This document shows, one piece after another, positions 22,991-33,802 of a stretch of DNA of 64,000 nt. The number at the start of each line of letters is the position of its first letter. Position 1 is the stretch's first letter. This DNA is from Armillaria gallica (taxonomy: Eukaryota; Basidiomycota; Agaricomycetes; Agaricales; Physalacriaceae). The stretch is from contig JBANDB010000004.1 in NCBI GenBank assembly GCA_037576215.1, forward strand, positions 6,696,001-6,760,000, read 5' to 3'. The translations under genes and the position numbers were made by a program. Below the pieces are notes generated by a model. That model saw nothing but the letters and a program-made list of their open reading frames with translations, searched no databases and had not been told where the DNA came from.

Positions 22991-23858
22991 ATGACTACAG
23001 GTGTATTGACCAAGCTGGGTATGACGTCTGTCTGCACAGTCGTGCGTACATGTGAGAATGTGCGCCTTCCCAACACCGTCAGATCACAGAGTGTAGTAAT
23101 CATTGAGGACGACACACCTGTGCAATCCCACTCCAACAAGTGTTGAACAAAAAGAAAACCTGTGTCACCATCTGGAGATGTGATTGTGATCTTGTCAGAT
23201 GAAGAAGAAGAACCAAGGACGAAAAAACCCAAGAAGTTATTGAAATTGGAAGTTGAGGTGAAGAAACTGAAGAAGGTTAGGGCATAACATGATTGGCCAA
23301 ACAAATATTTTGAGCTGACACATGTTTAGGAGAACATCAAGGCAAAGGAAGCACAACAGAAAGCCGAAGAGCAACTTACACAATGCCAGGAAGAAATTCA
23401 GGAGATTTGCATGCAGGCGGACTGTCTTACAGTCGTATGTAGTAATTTTTTTTTACATCGGATTTCATCTTGAACCGTGCAAAACATAGGCTATATCCGA
23501 GCTTGACAATGATGTCACATGTGATATATGTATGTTGAGGATGTCATATCCGTTTATGTGCATATCTTCAATTTCGACCGTCAATAGGTGCATAGCTGAG
23601 TAAGGCATCAGTCTTCCGGAATGTGGACATGTATACTGTCAAGGTTGTATCGAAGAATGGTTCAGCAAGACCCTGGAAAATCACTGGCGCAATAACCCTG
23701 GATATCATTATGGACCCGTCTATTCTTGCCCTACATGTCGCAAGCCGGTAATGAACCGTCCGGCCAAGGTTTATAAACTAAAGTCTATCGTACGAGCAGT
23801 GGCTGCTGCACAGGGCAAAAGCAGTCCGAGGAGAAGCGCGAATGAGACAATGACGTGA
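22991..23858 (+). pseudogene. Coiled-coil RING-finger (E3 ligase-like) gene with two nonsense codons
   Basis: Four exons can be joined: 22991-23275, 23330-23434, 23490-23551 and 23588-23858. The product has an acidic stretch (VIVILSDEEEEP), a Lys/Glu coiled coil (KKENIKAKEAQQKAEEQL), then a C3HC4 RING: CDIC at the exon 3 end, PECGHVYCQGCIEEWF and CPTCRKPV in exon 4, and a basic tail. RING proteins of this kind act as E3 ubiquitin ligases. TGA at 23144-23146 and TAA at 23601-23603 lie in frame inside exons. Either the gene is dead, or exon choice differs from mine. An alternative acceptor removing the TAA was sought and would shift the frame. Confidence 0.7.
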
Positions 23859-23865
23859 AGTGGGC

Positions 23866-24027
23866 ATGCAAACCTACCTGGAGTGTGAGACCCATGGGAT
23901 CAATATTTCCTGCCAGCGCCGCTGGGTACATGACATGAAGACCATTATGAAGAAAGAATGTATTTCCATAAAGCCACTACCATTATATGCCTTTCAATAT
24001 GAAGTCTACAAGCTTGATCGGAAATAG
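23866..24027 (+). CDS. Small ORF of 53 aa after the RING gene
   Basis: ATG 23866 opens MQTYLECETHGINISCQRRW and closes at TAG 24025-24027 with Lys/Tyr-rich content (KPLPLYAFQYEVYKLDRK). It could be an exon of a larger decayed gene. No family is recognised. Confidence 0.25.
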   Translation: MQTYLECETHGINISCQRRWVHDMKTIMKKECISIKPLPLYAFQYEVYKLDRK

Positions 24028-25164
24028 TATGTCATGAAGGATGGTCTTAATAGTAACAGATGTGAGCAAGACTGTAACCAATTTGATGGCAGCACTGTTG
24101 GGCTAGATGGCTGATCACAGATACGTCCACACCGTGACCACAACCTGACTGCAAACAATCAGAAACCAAACCATGTCCCAACGACCTATTCATATGTCGA
24201 CTGACCATTGTTGAGCCTCTATGCTATGTGATGAGATTTGCACATAAATACTGATATGGCACCTGTTTTCGATAGTAGCGATCTTCAATAATTCGTTGGT
24301 AACAGCTAAAAAGGATTCGAACATGCTTCATACTCCATCAGTTGTACTAGATTCTAGATACACACATTTAAAGCCAATCAAGAATATGATCTTGGGTTCT
24401 GGGGATTTATTGTGCTCTATGCCAAAATTACGGTGGTATTGATGGCTGCTCATCCGATGCAATCAGCATATTAGATACTGGTTCAATGGGAGATTCACTG
24501 CATTCTACAAGTGTACGTGCATAATAGATGTATAATATCACTCAAAATCTATCTAGTTGACATTGAAAGCAGTTTAAAGGCAGCATAAAGAGTTTTGATG
24601 AGACGATGAGACGAAAAGCCCAAAAAGGATCAAAGAGAGTTAATAGACCTACTTCGATTCTTGTTCTGTGACTTACTCTCACATGGGCTGCCCAAAAAAG
24701 TATCACACACAGGAAGATAAGCTGCAGGCTGTTTGAAAAAATAGCAAACACTACTATGCAAAGTAAGCACGACTCTCAATACATTTAGTTAGTAACCGCT
24801 ACTCATTTTTCTGTAGACATTGACAGGACATATCTGCTCGGTGAAAAGTTGCCTATCAAACCCAATCTAGCCGCTGTGTTAGGTAGGTTCTACAGTATTT
24901 AGTCTTGCTTAGTATTCTGACATTAATCATACTAGCGAAAGACAAGAGACTTTTCGGATCGCCTCACAGCCCACACCCCCCAAGGTTCGAAACACAAGCC
25001 AGTCTACTGGCCACAAAGACACACATTCAACAAATAAATTCATCACTCAACTGAAGAAAATACAGAATACCAATCAATATGAGGTTATACCAGTGTAATA
25101 TTATTATTACTTTCTGATATTTTAAACTGAGTACGATGTTTCCAGACTGGCAGTGACAGTACCT
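24028..25164. other. KDZ element interior, no gene called
   Basis: AT-rich sequence with only short frames, the longest a 69-codon hydrophobic minus frame at 24542-24751, which is probably chance. No repeat structure noticed. Confidence 0.4.
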
Positions 25165-25578
25165 ATGGTTCCCCCTCCCCCAGACCCTTTCCCAAGGTTC
25201 AATGCAGAAGCTTTGAAGATCTTGCAGGAATTTGAAGACTTCCTTGTCAGCAAAGCGCCTTCTGACTATGTCAAATTTCTCCTCCGTTGCTATTTCAAGG
25301 ACAGTTCTCGGCGGCAAGGCGAGATTGGCCTCTTTGTAGAGCCTTTAGATATCCTCTATGAGATGAAAGAGGCATACAGGTCTATTTCAACAAAAGCACT
25401 TCAAGCGGATGGCCCCAGCGACCGCCAGAAAAAACTGGATTGTGCAGGGAAGAAAATTGGAACACTGATTTGGTGGTTGGAGGATATATGGCATGCTGCA
25501 ATTGATGGTCCTTATAGGTTACACATCGCATACAACAGGAACACGCTAGCGTGGCAAAGAGAAGCGAAGGATGTGTAG
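25165..25578 (+). CDS. Unrecognised KDZ cargo protein, 137 aa, convergent with its neighbour
   Basis: From ATG 25165 the frame reads MVPPPPDPFPRFNAEALKIL and is predicted mostly helical with amphipathic repeats, ending LIWWLEDIWHAAIDGPYRL and WQREAKDV. TTTCCAG at 25138-25144 may be an acceptor, so an upstream exon is possible. The gene points at the minus-strand gene 25623-26229 with only 44 bases between the stops. The C-termini of the two look alike (TLIWWLEDI against TLITWLEEI, each ending in a Trp-containing helix), which suggests an old inverted duplication. Function unknown. Confidence 0.55.
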   Translation: MVPPPPDPFPRFNAEALKILQEFEDFLVSKAPSDYVKFLLRCYFKDSSRRQGEIGLFVEPLDILYEMKEAYRSISTKALQADGPSDRQKKLDCAGKKIGTLIWWLEDIWHAAIDGPYRLHIAYNRNTLAWQREAKDV

Positions 25579-25622
25579 ATAACGATACGATTGCAATACA
25601 ATAAATATAATTTAATTGTTCA

Positions 25623-26229
25623 TTACTTTTGAAAAGCAAGCTCCCAGTTCAGATATTTATCCTTTAAACTGGTAGGACTAATCATCACCTCCAAAAGGAT
25701 CTCTTCCAGCCAGGTTATCAATGTGTGAACTGGTTCCAGTACCACACGAAGCTGCTTCATCTCCTTCCCAACCCCCACCGTATTCAAAATGATATCTTTG
25801 TGCTGCAGTATTGACTGCTCAATGGTAGATATATCTAAAACAGCGTTGTCAAGGATACTGCGGTAGCCTTTGGGGCATTCGACAGTGATGCTTTCCTGGT
25901 AGAGCTGATAGATGGCATTGGCATGAGCTTTGAGCGAGCCGTGCGTAAGAAGAGCGAATCGGATGGAGAGGTGCTCAATCTGGTCCATTGATTCTGCAAG
26001 TGGTGAACAGCGTCTGCAAAGCTCAGAGTATGTATATAGACAACATTGAGAAAGGGTATGTACTCAATAAATGAATGACCACTGTTCACTTCGATTTCGA
26101 CAAGGTGCATTGCCTGTCGTATCAGGGGCTCAAACCTATCATTCTGGTGAGAAACGTTTGGATGGAGAAAGGTAACTCATGCACCTGCATCCATGTCTTT
26201 GACTTTTCTTCTTCCGATAATTGTCCCAT
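25623..26229 (-). CDS. Unrecognised KDZ cargo protein, about 171 aa, three exons
   Basis: Minus-strand exons 26229-26185, 26143-26064 and 26013-25623 join in phase with introns of 41 and 50 bp. The product starts MGQLSEEEKSKTWMQNDRFE, then has helical segments MDQIEHLSIRFALLTHGSL and LVVLEP-like sequence (actual RVVLEPVHTLITWLEEI) and ends LNWELAFQK. The frame upstream of the chosen ATG stays partly open to an acceptor near 26265, so an extra 5' exon may exist. No known domain; similar C-terminus to 25165-25578. The absence of stops shows that not all cargo is decayed. Confidence 0.55.
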
Positions 26230-26497
26230 CGTTTCTGGTTGATTGAGTTGCAGTGCCTGTAAAGAAGGGTCAGCGAACCAATAATACAGGAATGCTTAAG
26301 ATACTTGGCGTAGCTGTGACGACTGCTAGTGTTGTGTGCTACTCAATGCTCTTCATAACTTTCCACCCCGACCATCTGAAGCAGTGAAAGAAAACCCAGT
26401 GGAAGCTGAATGTGGCAACCCCCTGAGCCGAACAACGAAATCTAAGTAGTGTAATGTCAAGAATATGTATTAGTTGTAACGTCAAGGATACATATTA

Positions 26498-26605
26498 GAC
26501 TATGTCGGATAGAATTTAAATTGTACTTGCACAGACTATGTTGAATAGAATTTAAATTGTATTTGCATGGACTGCGTTGAATAGAATTTGAATTGTACTT
26601 GTATT
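26498..26605 (+). repeat. Three tandem copies of a 36-bp AT-rich unit
   Basis: Units start at 26498, 26534 and 26570 with GACTATGT, GACTATGT and GACTGCGT, and share GATAGAATTTAAATTGTA or close variants. They lie between two divergent cargo genes (25623-26229 minus and 26730-27255 plus), so they may be promoter or protein-binding repeats. Confidence 0.85.
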
Positions 26606-26729
26606 GATTCCTGGTTGTTCGAGCTAAATAAAAGAGTAATTCAGTAAGATATCATGTCAGACAATCCCTCTCTTTTTCAGCGAGAAAAGTGTACATTTCC
26701 CTCCCTGTTTTGCTCTGCAGACTGCTGAA

Positions 26730-27255
26730 GTGCCCAGGCCTAAATGTCCACACGTTGGCAACATCACCAGAGAACAATGGGAGTTCCTTCAGCCATACAT
26801 CGCCTACTATCGCCGCTTGAAAGCCAGAGCCCGCAAACATCCTAAGCCATATTCTGTCTTTCAATCACGGCTCTGGTTGTTGTGGAAGGGCCGCTTCTGC
26901 TCCCAGCTGCAACCGCCTGATCCTGCAGACAAGAGTGCATGTGAACACTGGTACGCCTGTTGTCAGAAGGTAAGTCCGAGAGCCGGTTTTGTTTTGTTAC
27001 CACCAGAGTCATTCATTCTTATTGCAGGATCTTGCTGCGATTATTCATACGCTTGAAATGTGGGAGCCCTTCTATACCGCAGGTCATGAACGCGAAGTGG
27101 CCCAAAGAGCAAGGATCAGGGCAAAGGTAGCCAAAGCAGCACAGAAACCACATGGTGGTGAGCAAGAAGCAGTGTCAGGCGAGCAGATTAGAAGGAGTGC
27201 AAGGATGCCAAGGCCACACAAGTTGGCTGATAATGCAGAAGGAGACCATCCATAG
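26730..27255 (+). CDS. Unrecognised KDZ cargo gene, two visible exons, basic
   Basis: Exon 26730-26969 reads PRPKCPHVGNITREQWEFLQ and PYSVFQSRLWLLWKGRF with many Arg, Lys and Trp. The donor GTAAGT at 26970 and acceptor ATTGCAG ending at 27027 join it in phase to 27028-27255 (DLAAIIHTLEMWEPFYTAGH, then a Lys/Arg/Ala-rich tail, RIRAKVAKAAQKPHGGEQEA, to TAG). The first residues at 26730 are not an ATG. An upstream exon beginning at ATG 26654 is possible, but I could not join it in frame. The basic tail suggests nuclear location or DNA binding (inference). Confidence 0.5.
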
Positions 27256-27595
27256 ACCCCTATCTATATTTAGTATGTTTGTCATCCTGGAATGCGACAC
27301 ATGTGATATTATGCTCATGCTGCTCCTTATGCTCTCTTCTGTGCTGCTGCCTCTCTCTTTTTAAGGCGGTCTGTGATGTGACTTTATTCTACGATGCCCA
27401 GATTATTTGGTATCAGATGACTATGCATTAGTGGTAAGACATGCAAAGTTCTGCATGGGTCTCGGATTCTTACCATTGATCACTTTGCATCAGTACTAGT
27501 TCCCCGCTTGTATAAGAGAGAGATGCTCTTTCAAATAAATCACAATCTTACCCTGCCCAATTTCCTCAGACATCATTGATGCTTTCCCTTCCAAC

Positions 27596-30500
27596 ATGAC
27601 CTACAATCCTCGAAAAAAGGGTTGTCATATTCAAGCAATGGATATCCTTGATGTCGCAGACGATGACAATATGGTGCAGATTAACATTGATACAACACCA
27701 ATGCAAGAATTTCACTGGCATACGGACTACTCGCAACCCTTGGCATCATCCTCAATGCAACGTACCGGCAAAAGTGTTCGCACTACAATGACTCGTCTTC
27801 CTCCAGGATTATCCTCTAACACTGACAGTAGCTCTCTTCCTGCTATGATATCACTCCAAGGTTTTATGGCATCTTCCACACAGGATACCTCACTCGCTAC
27901 GAGCATGTCTGCAATGTCATTCCTTGATCCTGACTATGAAGTTCCCACCAAGTTCGCATCAGCATTGAATGAAGATGAGGGGATGCGTCTCCCTAGACCA
28001 TTGGGTGTGAGCTGCTCTTGTTGCCGAAATGTTTCTTACCTTGTAATGCACCTCATAGGACCACCCACTGATGGTCTGGAAATCCAAGCGCGAAGAATTT
28101 CTTGAGGAGATTTTACATTCAGAATCGTCAGAACAGATGATGCATAGCGATTGCGATAAGTGTGGTCTGGAGCAGGGGAAACATCGCTGTTTATCATGCT
28201 TCGACGGTCGAATGTTGTGTCATATGTGTATCATTGAGCTTCATCAGGCTATGCCCTTTCATAGAGTAGAGGTAAGCTCTTACTCCTCGTTTATCTGCTT
28301 TCCTCAGAGATCTTTCCAGGGCTGGACCGGGTCTTTCTTCAAGAAGATCTCACTGGGGGACCTTGGCCTTGTCATCCAGTTGGGACACAAACTAGGGCAG
28401 ACATGTCAAATCTCTGCTGTTGTTCGTTCTTTCATGGTGATTGATGTCGATGGGATACACACAGTTCAAATGAGCTTTTGTGAATGCACACGAAATGTCA
28501 AATTAGCACGATATTGACAACTTCTTTGAAGCCATCTCTGGCCAGCCATGACTATCTATCCTCAGATGGCAGCGACCTTCCATGTTCTTAATCTGTTCCA
28601 GATACTATCATTTATGTCAAAGGCTTCCACCTATGAGTTCTATCATACTTTGGCATGCCTATCTGATAATTCAGGTCTTCATCCTCCACCAGTATGATCA
28701 TTGGTAAAAATGACGCTGTACAGTTCTAACTTTATTCTAGAATTGCTATGATGCATTCCTTCGAATCATGCATGAATAGTGTCATTTGCAAGCGCTAAAA
28801 TGCTTTGGACGAGGACATGAACTGGGTCATATTGAAGGGACTCAGCCCAGTGAACTGGCACTCCACTGTCTGGCATGTCCACTCCCAAACGTTAACTTGC
28901 CAGACAGGTGGTTACAAAATCTGTAGGAAAAATTTTGTCCTTCTTTATGTGTAACTAAAGAATAGTGATTCAGGGAGAAGAGATGGCTGTACCGACTATT
29001 CATTGCAGTCGATGCAAATTTCCGTTTACGTTGCCTCAATGTATCAGATGAGCTCAATGATCCCAGTTTGAACCAGGGATATGTGTACTTTGTGGAGGAG
29101 GAAGCTTTTAAAGCACATTTGAAGAAATATAGTGATATTATTCCTGAGGAGGAGAAGAGCATGTGTAATAACCACAACACAGTAAAGCTTGCAAATAGCC
29201 GAGGAGGGAAGGGCACTGCAGCGACAGGTGTCGGAGCCGTAGTATGCAGATGCCATGACATGAAACACCCTTTATCTGTTGGAGATCTGCAGAAGGGAGA
29301 GAGGTACATTGGCTCTTTTGTCAAGCATTTATACTTTTGACCATTGATTCCATAGATACCTCAATATGGATTACTTCATTCTGTCCACGCTCTCATGCGA
29401 CATGCCTCCTGACCTGGTCATTTCTTATGATATAGCCTGCCAGTGGCATAAAATTTTTTCGTTCGCATGGATAAGTATCCTGCTCAGCTGAGGCTGCACC
29501 AAATCGAACATAATATTTTGTATCTCGTCCCCAAGTTCCATCTCCCAGTACATGTTTTGAAATGTCGCAACAATTTCTCCTTCAATTTCTCTGCCAAGGT
29601 CAGATGGACGGATGGGGAGGTGCCTGAGTGCGGTTGGGCCACGATGAATGCTTTGGCCAACAGCACAAAGGAAATGGGTCCAGGCTCTCGTCGAGACACC
29701 TTGGATGACCATTTTGGTGATTATAATTGGCGCAAGATCATTATCATAGGCGAGTACATGCCTATAAACTGCCGGAGGATGTAAACTGATGCCACAAAGT
29801 ATAGCATCAATTATTTGCAAGAAATATAAGGATGCTGTTGCTGCAAGAGCACAACATGTCACCGAATTTATCAGCTATGAAGATGCTCTGCAGGTCGAGC
29901 ACTCGAACACTGTTGATCAATGGAGAGTGATGGTACTTGCATGGGAAAGTGATCGCATGAAACTGAATCCTTTCTCTCCCACATTATGCCATGAGTCTGT
30001 ACGTTATCTAAAGCCAGTACACGCACTGACAGCTTTTCAGTGGTCACCGAGAATGCTGTACAGTTAGAATTGGCCTGAGAAGAAAAGACTGAAAACATCA
30101 TAGTAATTCACCACGATGTGAGTCCCAGTGAATTTATCGCTCAAGATTTGCAGCTTGAGGAAGCACAGTACGTCTGTTCACCGGGGGCTGATCCAAACTT
30201 TGCACTGAACAGATCACGTTTTCAGGGTGCGCCTAATTGATGACATGAAGGAACTCGGGGCCCATTCCACCGACTTACAGCGAACTAGGATTCAACAACA
30301 AGCCAACCGCATCTCCCGTAAAATTGATGCCTGGATCAAGATCCAGAAGGTGTGCATGCCCAAGACAAGTCTACTCCGTGCCAGAGATGATGACCGGCGC
30401 ACTCCAGGTGTTGAAACACATCCTACCAAAATTCCATTATATCTGCCTTCAATGGCCTTGCGACTTGGTGCGGTGGATCCCAGCCCTAATAACACTATTA

Positions 30501-31258
30501 TCAACAACAAGTGTCAGCTACAGCTAGCACAAGCACATGACACACTAGCCATGCTACATGATCATTTACTCCTGAAGTCTTATCTCACGATATGGCACCA
30601 GCAGTTCTCATGGGGTCAACGATACGGAACAAAAGCCAACACCCTCATGCATAGGGTGGAAGCAAAAATTTCAGCAGACACGGCCCGATATCGAAGGGTG
30701 TATGCCGCACTAGATGCGGTATCAACCTATCTTCGTCACCATGAATGGAAGATGGGTCTATTCCCTCTAAGAGCAGAGGATATCTCTGGTCTGGATTCTT
30801 ATAATGACCTGAAATCAGAGGGTCACCGTTTGTTGTCGTGGATCTGGAAAACAAACCTTCAAGGAGGAGAGGAAGGTCTGCAAGAAGGTTAGACTCTTTT
30901 CAAACTGTACCCTGTAACTAACATGCACTCAACAGCTTTACGTATCGAGTGGTGCAAGTCACGCACTCAAGCACAGCGTTGGCAAGAAGAGTGTGAGCTT
31001 TTGATAGAGGAGATCTGTCGCATCAAGGTGACATTCCAGTTCTACGAGAAGGTGTGGAAAGATAGGGCAAGGAAGGTAGATTTATCCGGTGCAAGAGCAT
31101 ACACATTGAAACAGGCTGCTCTCTGGCAGGAGCTTGAGAAGAGCACCGCCGAACAATGGAACAGTACCCTGGCGTCCCTTCCTCTGCTTTCCCCTGAGGT
31201 GCCTGACCCAATGCTGAATCTTGGTTCCCCTAGACGTACCTCAGCATCATCCTTTTGA
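27596..31258 (+). pseudogene. KDZ transposase with CxC2-like domain, broken by stops and a frameshift
   Basis: Exons read: 27596-28006, 28059-28271, 28308-28692, 28741-28922, 28974-29303, 29356 to about 29730, about 29800-30170, 30220-30890 and 30930-31258. The N-terminal Ser/Thr-rich part is followed by the cysteine domain (CDKCGLEQGKHRCLSCFDGR) and WTGSFFKKISLGDLGLVIQL. The transposase core has VDANFRLRCLNVSDELNDPS, CRCHDMKHPLSVGDLQKGER, ISYDIACQWHK, LVPKFHLPVHVL, TDGEVPECGWA and KEMGPGSRRDTLDDHFGD. The C-terminus has ALRIEWCKSRTQAQRWQEEC. These blocks in this order define fungal KDZ transposases, RNase H-fold enzymes that cut and join DNA. Lesions seen: TGA 28515-28517, TGA 28527-28529 (an Arg site in relatives), TAG 28777-28779 (a Trp site), a lost base in the T run 29454-29459, and TGA 30076-30078. 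Confidence 0.88.
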
Positions 31259-31311
31259 TTCAGCGTGTTGCATACTTTTGTTGCAATGTATCAGTATTAG
31301 CGGACTATACA

Positions 31312-32024
31312 CTAATTTGTTCTAAATACATGACTGATTCTTTCGTATTCAGCCATGACGATCTCCTCCAAATAGTCCAACTTTTCAAAGACCTGCTCTG
31401 TAGTCCATCGCGGGGGTTTTGGACCATGATCGATCCATCTGTATTTGAGACCCATGATATACAGAGTAAAGATTTCCTAATTTTCAGTGTGATGATGTAT
31501 ACATAGATCTAGACACGAAGGACATACAATCTTTTGTTGCTCTCGCTCAGCTTCATCAGCGGAAGGCCACTTACTAAACCATTGCGAGTACAAACATTTG
31601 AAAAATGTCAACACGCAATTGGTGAGTATGACACTCTCAAAAAGTGGACCTCGGTCTGCGAGCCAGAGAAGTTGTTCAGTGGAATAATCCAGCCGAATGG
31701 CATAGCAATACAGCCTCGGAATGCGCAGCACACCAATGATTGTCCTGCCGCAAGATTATGTGAGTGTTATATTGAGATAGCGGCATGATGAGGGACCTAC
31801 TCTTCAATAGTGCCAATGTCCAGGTAAGGATGGCATCCATGGAGTCCCATGCTAATAGTTGGTGTGGAAGGATCACACTCGACATGGATTTCGAAGTCAT
31901 TGTCTGAGGCCTCATCCAAAAAGGAGGCGAAGTCAAAGAAGTAATCAAAGCTTAAATCCTGTTCGTCGAGTAGGACGCCAGTAGATGGATTCTTGTGGAT
32001 GGCAGGGTCGGACATAGCTAGCAA
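31312..32024 (-). CDS. Unrecognised KDZ cargo protein, 201 aa, three exons, intact
   Basis: Minus-strand exons 32024-31801, 31744-31528 and 31476-31312 join cleanly with introns of 56 and 51 bp (GTAGGT...GGCAG and GTATGT...ATTAG). The product starts MLAMSDPAIHKNPSTGVLLD, has an acidic aromatic segment (DLSFDYFFDFASFLDEASDN), a central Leu/Cys-rich helix region (LTNCVLTFFKCLYSQWF) and ends PPRWTTEQVFEKLDYLEEIV and SHVFRTN. No known domain. It converges on the transposase with 53 bases between their stops. Lack of stops in 201 codons over three exons suggests recent function. A role as transposition accessory is inference from position only. Confidence 0.65.
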
Positions 32025-33263
32025 GCTGGGTATGTGCTCTCTTTTGAAAGACCTGGGAATCCAAGAAGGGATGTTAGCAATATATATTTACTGTAATGTA
32101 TGTACGTCTCGACGAAGTACAATTTTGATATATTCAAAATAACGTACGTACGTTCCAACAACGTACAATTTCGATCGAAAGAAGTTTTGTTGTGAAACGA
32201 TGGCGCTTCATGCGGTGTTCAATTTGTCAGATTTTGACAGGTTTTGGCCGATTCTCACAGATTGGAGCTTTGTAGTGCAGTCAATAGAGCGATGGAAAAT
32301 ATAGATGTTTTTTTTAATACCACATGTCCACATTATGTCTGCTGATTCCTAAAGCTAAGGCATTGCTTTGGGCGGGGAAGCGGCGCTGTGGTGGGATGAG
32401 GCAAGGTTATGGTTTGCGAAGGGAGTTTGATATACGCTACAATATAAACATGTGAATATCCCATTGGAACAGCAGGGCAACACCAGTGCCAAAGATGTAC
32501 TTACATGAATGAACTTCAGCCCATGCTCAAACCCCGTGAAAATGACCAAGTGAGTGAGCGGTAAGGTTGCAGTAGGACTGTTGGGAGCAGAATAATGAGG
32601 CAAGCGACGATGATAAATTCCCAAGGTTCATCAAGCGAGCATCACTGGGAATTCTTGCACTATCATATGGTAGGAATGGCGGCTAACGTTGCAGATGATG
32701 GGAAAGACCAAAACGAGGAGAAATCAAACTGCCATTACCATCGCATGTGGATTGATGATGAAGCAAGGGAACCAAGATCGGTTACAGCCAGGATCTACCA
32801 GGGCAAAGGCACAAGGAGATCCCATCAACTGGGACGAAGAATACTGGATCAGTGACAAATACAGGATGCGATGAAAAGGGAAATACAAGGCGCATCGGTC
32901 GGGCAGGAGGCGGGGTGGGGGCAGTATACAAGGGAGGATACAATGGCTGAAAGCCCATCAAAATACAATCAAAATATGTATTTTTTGGAGAGACGTCAAA
33001 TATGAAAGATATATTTCAGGTCTCTATAACGTATGTATTTTGACAGCTCCAGTCGTTACTGGATAATTTGTACTTCACGTTCCCCAGTAGTTACTGGGAT
33101 ATTTTATATTTGATGGACAGTATAGCCTCCATGCAAAGCTTTGTAAAGTAATTTATGTCATAGAGAGTTTTCATAACATCAAAGACTACCATGGTCGAAA
33201 ATGCGGAAGCATACAGCAGGAGAAAGACACAGCGCAGTGTGAGTATACAAGAAGTATTGCGTG
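32025..33263. other. Right subterminal region of the KDZ element
   Basis: No gene called. It holds short repeats: ACGTACG variants near 32098-32172, and two copies of CCAGT(C/A)GTTACTGG about 36 bases apart near 33048 and 33084, which may be subterminal binding sites. Frames at 32355-32874 lack coding features. Confidence 0.4.
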
Positions 33264-33409
33264 TTCCCGTTTTGGATGCTATATCTTTTTAGGAAGGTGC
33301 GTGGTCAGCAAAAATGAACCTGCTATATTTAAACTCAGTTGTACAGGTCGTCTTACGAATATATCGTGAGCTTGCTCCCATATATGGAAGACGACCGGTT
33401 ACAGGTCTA
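33264..33409 (-). repeat. Right terminal inverted repeat of the KDZ element
   Basis: Partner of 10197-10342. It ends GACCGGTTACAGGTCTA and is followed directly by the target duplication TTCTTTACC. Confidence 0.92.
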
Positions 33410-33802
33410 TTCTTTACCGTTTACCACCATGTTGACGTACTAGGTCTAAACGAGTTGCTCTTTTCGTTCTCTTCCGTGCTTGGACTCCAACAAAAGTAAC
33501 AGAAAGTAATAGAAAATACGAGTGAGTCACTGTTAAGACCGACAAGGCCGAGCACAGGTGGGTGGCAACTATTTTGGGGTGGTCAAAATAGAATCAAAAT
33601 CCGACATTTTGCACTTTGATTCTATTTGACTCGCCCAAAATAGTTCCCGCCCAGCTGTGGAGTATGGTGTGTGTTGGTGTTGTTACTGGCGCAAGGTCCC
33701 AATCAGGAACGGCCGGGTCCACAGCCCTGACATGGCTTGCCATATGCTATGGGCATGTGTTGACTCATGCACCGAGTCAACGGATACATGAAATCCATAA
33801 CA
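33410..33802 (+). mobile_element. Right part of the LTR split by the KDZ element
   Basis: It begins with the target duplication TTCTTTACC. From about 33500 it matches the solo LTR (GAAAGTAATAGAAAATACGA, GCATGTGTTGACTC) and ends GAAATCCATAACA at 33802, as the solo LTR ends GATATCCATAACA. A hairpin MITE of about 95 bp is inserted at 33559-33653. The GH76 upstream block resumes at 33803 (GTGATATCAT). Confidence 0.75.
33559..33653. repeat. Hairpin MITE inside the LTR
   Basis: Arms read TGGGTGGCAACTATTTTGGG and, reverse-complemented from the right end, TGGGCGGGAACTATTTTGGG; both then run into a TCAAAATAGAATCAAA-type stretch. The solo LTR copy lacks this insert between ACAGG and GCATGTG. Confidence 0.75.

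Larger units (their letters stand above)
10197..33409 (+). mobile_element. KDZ-type DNA transposon, 23.2 kb, with cargo genes
   Basis: Terminal inverted repeats of 146 bp (10197-10342 and 33264-33409) differ at two positions by eye and start TAGACCTGTAACCGGTCGTC. They are flanked by a direct repeat TTCTTTACC (10188-10196 and 33410-33418); an 8-bp duplication is possible if the tip is drawn one base differently. Near the tip is an inner palindrome, GGTCGTCTT (10210-10218) against AAGACGACC (10252-10260). The element holds a KDZ transposase (27596-31258) and at least seven other genes or remnants on both strands. KDZ elements are known as large DNA transposons with 8-bp target duplications and a cysteine-rich CxC domain in fungal transposases. 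The stop codons found in the transposase suggest this copy is no longer autonomous. Confidence 0.9.
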
